A stretch of DNA of 64,000 bases, from the NCBI GenBank assembly GCA_963693365.1, contig CAVNZM010000011.1, positions 2,728,001-2,792,000 of the forward strand, given 5' to 3'. Both the position numbers and the translations under genes were made by a program. Of the stretch, positions 38,593-64,000 are shown one piece after another; position 1 is the first letter of the stretch; the number at the start of each line of letters is the position of its first letter. The notes under the pieces are model-generated. The model saw nothing but the letters and a program-made list of their open reading frames with translations, was not told the DNA's origin and searched no databases. Source of the DNA: Amoebidium appalachense (lineage: Eukaryota > Ichthyosporea).

Positions 38593-38849
38593 GTAGGGGG
38601 CCCCCCGGCAGATTCGGCCTTCTTCCACAACCGGGCCGTTTGGTTGGCTGGCGCGGGGCCGGGGTTACGTAAGGCGGTGGGGTCGGGGGAGGCCAGACCA
38701 CGATATGGAGGTTTGGGGGGAGGCCTGCGCAGGGCCTTACGTAAGCCTTACGTAAGGCGGTCAGGCGGGGGCGGGCGCTAGGTAGAGCACGATACGGAAG
38801 GCGTGGGTCTGGGGAGGTTTATGTGGCGAATCGGGCTGCGCGGTTGTGA

Positions 38850-38995
38850 AACTTGCGCTAATGACGTCGTCAGTAGGGAACCAGTCAGATTCTTCGGTCG
38901 TGGAAGTTGCAGAAGTGGCCTCGTGAGCCGTGATAGTGAACCAGTCGGAGGGCCCGGTTGTGAAAGTTAGCTAATGAGCGTTAATTACACCTGTA
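38850..38995. repeat. Three degenerate ~58-bp repeats
   Basis: CGGTTGTGAAACTTG, CGGTCGTGGAAGTTG and CGGTTGTGAAAGTTA begin three successive units that also share GAACCAGTC. They precede the TATA box at 39077 and follow three TTACGTAAG palindromes at 38665-38757. Confidence 0.55.
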
Positions 38996-39076
38996 GCTTG
39001 CACAACCGGGCGATACCATTGGGTAGTGGTTTGAAGTTTTATGATTGGATAAAAACCATTCAATCCTTTTGGCGGG

Positions 39077-39086
39077 TATATATAAA
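39077..39086 (+). promoter_or_regulatory. TATA box candidate
   Basis: TATATATAAA, about 60 bases before the small basic ORF. A second TATAAAAAG at 39341-39349 follows a partly duplicated upstream block (CGATACCATT near 39012 and near 39264). Confidence 0.4.
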
Positions 39087-39145
39087 CGTAGATCTGGGGG
39101 TAGTATATAATGCAGCAACACGATATTTGACGCTCAGTTTTTATA

Positions 39146-39304
39146 ATGCCGCCGAAGCGAAGCAGAGCAAAGCAGAAGAAAGTTGTACAGCCTCCTTGTG
39201 GTACTAGTGAATATGCAGTTGCGAGCATAAGCCTGAACATAACCAATGCGGGTGGGAATGTGCGATACCATTTGGTAGGCCTTTTGAATGAAATGGTTGG
39301 GTAG
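39146..39304 (+). CDS. Small basic ORF (52 residues) behind a TATA box
   Basis: ATG at 39146 opens MPPKRSRAKQKKVVQPP and ends NEMVG and stop TAG. It lies 60 bases after TATATATAAA at 39077. The lysine/arginine-rich start resembles N-termini of retroelement or nuclear proteins, but the frame is short and no family was recognised. It could equally be part of a longer spliced gene or a repeat element. Confidence 0.25.
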   Translation: MPPKRSRAKQKKVVQPPCGTSEYAVASISLNITNAGGNVRYHLVGLLNEMVG

Positions 39305-40453
39305 GAATCACGGTATTTGTCTTAGCGGCTAGTGGAGAGGTATAAAAAGGGTGAACACGATATCGTCGATCACTTTGTGACGCAGCGCGGTGTGGAGCAG
39401 GGTACTCAGAAGAAAGCTGTCTGGAGCGAGCCTTTTTCTTGTTAGTACTGCATAACAGTCAAACTCGAATGTGGATATCTTTGAACACGAGTAGGAGGTT
39501 TCCTCTTTGTCGAAGTACTGTTTGTTGTTTTTTTGACAAATAGTATGTTAAGATAGTCGCAGAAGTTCTTTCTTTTTACAATTTTTTTATTGCGGACTGC
39601 GGCTCAGAGGAGCTGTCAATGTTAGGCACCTCATAGAATTATGGTCGGATCATTTTTCGAAGCTTGGTGAACATGAATTATTGGCGGCAACTGATCTGAG
39701 TGCGAGGTGATGGCGCTTCAAGCTGAGATTGGTCAGGGCCGGAATCGGATCCCTGACAGGTGCATTGTGGGTCGAAAGACGTAGGGCTACCTTTCGTAAA
39801 AACGGTTTTTTGCAGTTTCCTTATATGGCTAATCGGATCGAACCGGATTCGATCTGGACCAATCATAAATACCCCTTGGCAGAGTTTCTCGTTACGACAC
39901 GTAGGGCTACGTGTTCGTGTATTTTTATATAATTATATTTTATTTATTGTTTTGTGGGGGGGGGGGTGTTAGGGGCCACACCCACATCGGGCAAATATCG
40001 ACTATGTCGACATTTACATCCAGTGTTCCTTTATGCGACAGTTTGTATGATGATCATGATACTACGCGCGTATCGATGTAAACATATTCTGAGCCTACAT
40101 TTAACACTATCGTCACTTACATTTGGCTATAGTATGGGGTTCGACACGGTTGGATATACTAACAGTGCAAATTTCCGGGCTAGATAACCAGATAAATTTC
40201 CTAAAATTATTCGCACTATGTCTCCCGGGTGCCACTAAACACTGGTGTGTACTTCATGCAATATACATGTGCAAGTCTAACAAATACAAAAAAAATCATA
40301 TGTATGTATATACGGGCAAAGACCTTGACTATCGAATGCCTATCACATGTATATTTACAAAATGCCAAGAAAAACATGCAAGCAGATGTCATTGTTCTTA
40401 TAACTACTGAAACCTTCAAATCCTCAGTAGCGGCTGTGACGGTACGCTTTGGG

Positions 40454-48772
<8,319 letters not shown>

Positions 48773-49944
48773 ATGGATCCCAAAGACCTACCCGGCGACC
48801 CCCTTCCACCCGGCTGGAAGTGGAACATTGACCATGCGGGCCGCGTATACTACATAAACCCGAGGGGAGACTCGACCTATGCTGACCCACGCCTCCCACC
48901 GGGATGGGCTTATGAGGTGTTTGAAAAGGTAGGTGGTTTGAAGTTGTAGTGCCAGAGCAAAGAAACTAAAACGGGGTTGAAAACGTAATATTTTCAAGAA
49001 ATACAACAATGAGGGAGCCTTTTTTCAGCGTGCATGCGTGTGTGATGTTCGCCTGTGCCGTGCAGTTTTTGATATTCCCAAATGTCTTTGCTTTCTTCAT
49101 TTTCTTGCACGAGAACGTATGCCTGTGTGTTGGGTGTGTAGGCGTGTTGATGCGGGTGCCTGCATGTCTGTGTTTGTGTCCCGGGGTGTGTCGGGTGTGT
49201 ATGGGTCAGTGTACTTGTGAATGTATTACGAGCTCAAGCCGGTAGAAAGCGTTTAAATCCCCTTCTGTGTGTTTTGATATCGTTCTAATTGCTTTAGAAA
49301 AATGGCGCTTCCGTCTGTCTGATTGAACAAACAAATGCAACTAAGGCTTTTTGAAGATAGACCACTTGGTAAAATTGTTTTGCTGTTTCGACAGCTCTTT
49401 CACGGAAGAAGGTGCGTGTTTTATGAGGGCAAGATTGTTCGCAAGAGGACTCATGACATTGCACCCTTAGTATCACCAGCAACCCACATTCTCACAGGAC
49501 ATTGCAACCTTACCTAACACCAGCAACCCACATTCTCACAGGATATTGCAACCTTACTAACACCAGCAACCCATAATCTCACAGGGGCAGTATATCTTCA
49601 TAAGCCCAACAGGGGAGCGAACCACCCGCGACCCTCGCCTACCTGCAGCTCCATCCCCACAGCCCGCCTTAACCCAGCCACCCCCTCGACCTGCCGCTGC
49701 TGTGCCTCCCGTAATTCTTGCGCAAAACACTTACTATCACACATCAAACTCGTCTCCACCTGTTACACGAACCATTCTCACGGACCAGAGAGGCACGCTT
49801 GTGAATGTGACCGAAACCAGAACATACGAGGACTGGGCCGGGCAGGTGAGGGAGACGGTTAGCTATGGGCCGGGAGGACCGGCTGGGACACATGTGGTGG
49901 TGCAGGGAAGGGATGGTAGTGTTACCAACATCATCATGCGTTAG
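48773..49944 (+). CDS. Small tandem WW-domain protein
   Basis: Exons 48773-48928 (52 codons) and 49585-49944 (120 codons with stop) join in phase 0 to encode 171 residues. WW1 spans about residues 11-41 (LPPGWKWNIDHAGRVYYINP, closing DPRLP). WW2 spans about 41-72 (LPPGWAYEVFEK|GQYIFISP, closing RTTRDPRLP), so the intron cuts the second domain. Both keep the first Trp, the aromatic YYI/YIF strand and the DPR. The second conserved Trp is absent: WW1 has Tyr (STYADPR) and WW2 has Arg (TTRDPR), so ligand binding may be altered. The rest is a Pro/Ala-rich linker and a beta-rich tail (RTILTDQRGTLVNVTETRTY) without a recognised domain. WW domains bind proline-rich or phospho-Ser/Thr-Pro motifs; the partner is unknown. 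The 3' end of the intron carries three tandem copies of its acceptor region. Confidence 0.8.
49454..49584 (+). repeat. Tandem triplication of the WW-gene acceptor region
   Basis: Three 43-44-bp copies of CCAGCAACCCACATTCTCAC ending in ACAG put AG dinucleotides at 49496-49497, 49540-49541 and 49583-49584. Only the last gives an in-frame join that completes the second WW domain. Confidence 0.8.
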
Positions 49945-50867
49945 TACCGTGGTGTCTTCTTACCGTTGTTGTGCACCTGTAGTTAAGGGTGTAGTAGGCG
50001 TGCATGCACACAAACTTTTTTCCCTAACTTCAGCCTAACTTGACCAACGTTTAATCCATAAAATTATTAGCGCACGGGTAGATTTCCCTTCACAGGTCTA
50101 GGGCCGCCTTGTACTAACATATTGGTCATGATACGTAGTGCTACTTTTGGACAAGATGATCGGTTGAATTTGCAGCTTCACCTATTTGAGTCACGTTTCC
50201 ATACTAAAGGTTTCGGGGTTGATCGAGCCCCCCTCCCTCTTTTATGTACAAAACAGCCCCTTCCCCCCTTTCCCCCTCCCTTCCTCCTCTTCTCCCCGAG
50301 TCCCCCTCCCCACTCAGCCTTCACGATGGATACGGACAAAAAGGACAACAGAGAAGGAGAAAAGACGGGGTTGGGGGTGAGGGTCACGGTGGCCGAGGGA
50401 ATAAAACAGTGTATAAGAAATCAGATGAACATGTGGAACCATCCCCACCCACCCACCCCTGTGGTTGCCACCACCGTGACACACACACACACACACACAC
50501 ACACACCGTGACACACACCGGTCTTAAAAAAAAGAAAGAATAACAAGACTCACATGACGTCACTGTAGGCACATGAACCAATCGAACGGATGCAAAATAG
50601 ATCTATTGCATACCTAAAACTATTCGCCCAATCAGGGCTAGGGTTGTACAGGGTTTTAAATATCTAAGACGTTCAAGTGAACTTTTTGGATTTTTTGTTC
50701 TGGAAATTTCTGATTTTCAGGACGGGGATTCAGAGCGTAACGGCGTAGGGGATAGTTGAATTTGAAATGATGGTGGTGGGGGGGGGGGGGGGGGGGGGGA
50801 GGTAGTTAATATCGATGTCCGCCCTGGTGGTACCCCCTCCCCCCCCCCCTCCAAGGTAGCCGCAGGG

Positions 50868-52580
<1,713 letters not shown>

Positions 52581-52583
52581 CCC

Positions 52584-52626
<43 letters not shown>

Positions 52627-53278
52627 ACTTAGTAACTAACCCCTCCCCGTTTCAAAATCAAGAATCCCTAGATGAAAAACTGTTCTTCTTTTGAGAGCTC
52701 TTTGTTTGGTTTCTCGGAAGCGTTTTTGGTTTTGGTGTGCTCATAAGGGAAAAGGTGCCTCACCTATTTATTGTTAGGAGCTGCTGTCGACAAATATGCC
52801 ATAATATTCTAGTAAACAGTTGCAGAATTTAGATGCAAGTCCGGTTAGGGGTCAAAAAAACGGGATTAGGGACTAGTGGCAGCTCACGGTACTAACAACC
52901 CTGTTTTCGGCTCATCTCATTGTTATGTCATGCATGTGCGATGCACTACTACTACTACACGGTGCACCAAGCTTCAGAAAAGCGTGGCGAAGTTTGAGTC
53001 CACTGAGATTCGTGGTTTAACATGTTTTACGAAGCTAGAAGTTAGTGAGTGTGTTTGCCACTATCTGAGCATTTTCCTATGATTGCTTCCATGCCCCCAG
53101 CTCCCGCTCATTTCCCTCCGGCCATCAAAGATCCTTAGCTGTTTATGATAAATTCTCTCTGCCCCACAGGCCACAGCTCGCAGAACGAACAAAAGTCGTA
53201 AGCAGGTCTCGCCGCATTTCTACCTTCCGCTTTACCATCGAAAGCACATTCACCCGTTCTAATCACACAGTAGCAACT

Positions 53279-64000
<10,722 letters not shown>

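Larger units (their letters stand above)
37435..40453. other. Convergent spacer between the F-box and GID4 genes
   Basis: C-tracts after the F-box stop, the GT-GC-CA tract at 38402, repeat and TATA motifs at 38.6-39.35 kb, a small basic ORF and about 1 kb of plain sequence at 39.4-40.4 kb. A hairpin with an ACACGTAG stem lies near 39898. Confidence 0.5.

Overview
The window is eukaryotic nuclear DNA, probably from a protist or other microbial eukaryote that I cannot place more precisely. Genes are split into many short exons by GT-AG introns. The introns and spacers are packed with simple repeats: (CA)n/(GT)n, (CT)n, and poly-C or poly-G tracts of 20 to 150 bases. Most long open frames here are read-through of these repeats (His-Thr, Cys-Val, poly-Pro, poly-Gly) and are not genes. 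Real exons were recognised by family similarity, by flanking splice signals, and by reading phases that agree from exon to exon.

Layout. Minus strand, about 1310-2905: two phase-matched exons of an unrecognised gene that probably runs off the left edge. Minus strand, 17679-6204: a long gene for a membrane-anchored protein with two dysferlin/peroxin-type DysF domains; its linker exons (14.7-10.6 kb) are only partly resolved. Plus strand, 21890-24392: a two-exon Vps62-DysF fusion protein, divergent from the previous gene, so two DysF genes lie head to head. Plus strand, 32381-37434: a complete five-exon F-box protein with SDS22/internalin-like leucine-rich repeats. Minus strand, 46701-40454: the full conserved domain of GID4/Vid24, the substrate receptor of the GID/CTLH ubiquitin ligase, over eight exons; its N-terminal exon was not found. 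Plus strand, 48773-49944: a two-exon protein with tandem WW domains. Plus strand, 53279 to the right edge: fourteen exons of a CocE/NonD-type serine hydrolase (peptidase S15 superfamily) with the whole catalytic triad visible; it is cut off by the window end.

Two genes point to ubiquitin-dependent protein turnover (F-box/LRR and GID4) and two to membrane or peroxisome/vacuole biology (DysF and Vps62-DysF). Nothing in the sequence shows that they are co-regulated, and no operon-like organisation is expected.

The most notable non-genic content is: (i) a 1.7-kb element with inverted ends built from a GCGGAGGGG motif; (ii) several MITE-like inverted-repeat elements, one with the CAGT ends and TA flanks of Tc1/mariner/pogo elements; (iii) tandem triplication of a 5' splice site in the F-box gene and of a 3' splice site in the WW gene; (iv) a recurring intron design with a sense-strand poly-C run just after the donor and (CA)n or C-tract just before the acceptor. 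No rRNA, tRNA, CRISPR array or bacterial-type operon was seen.
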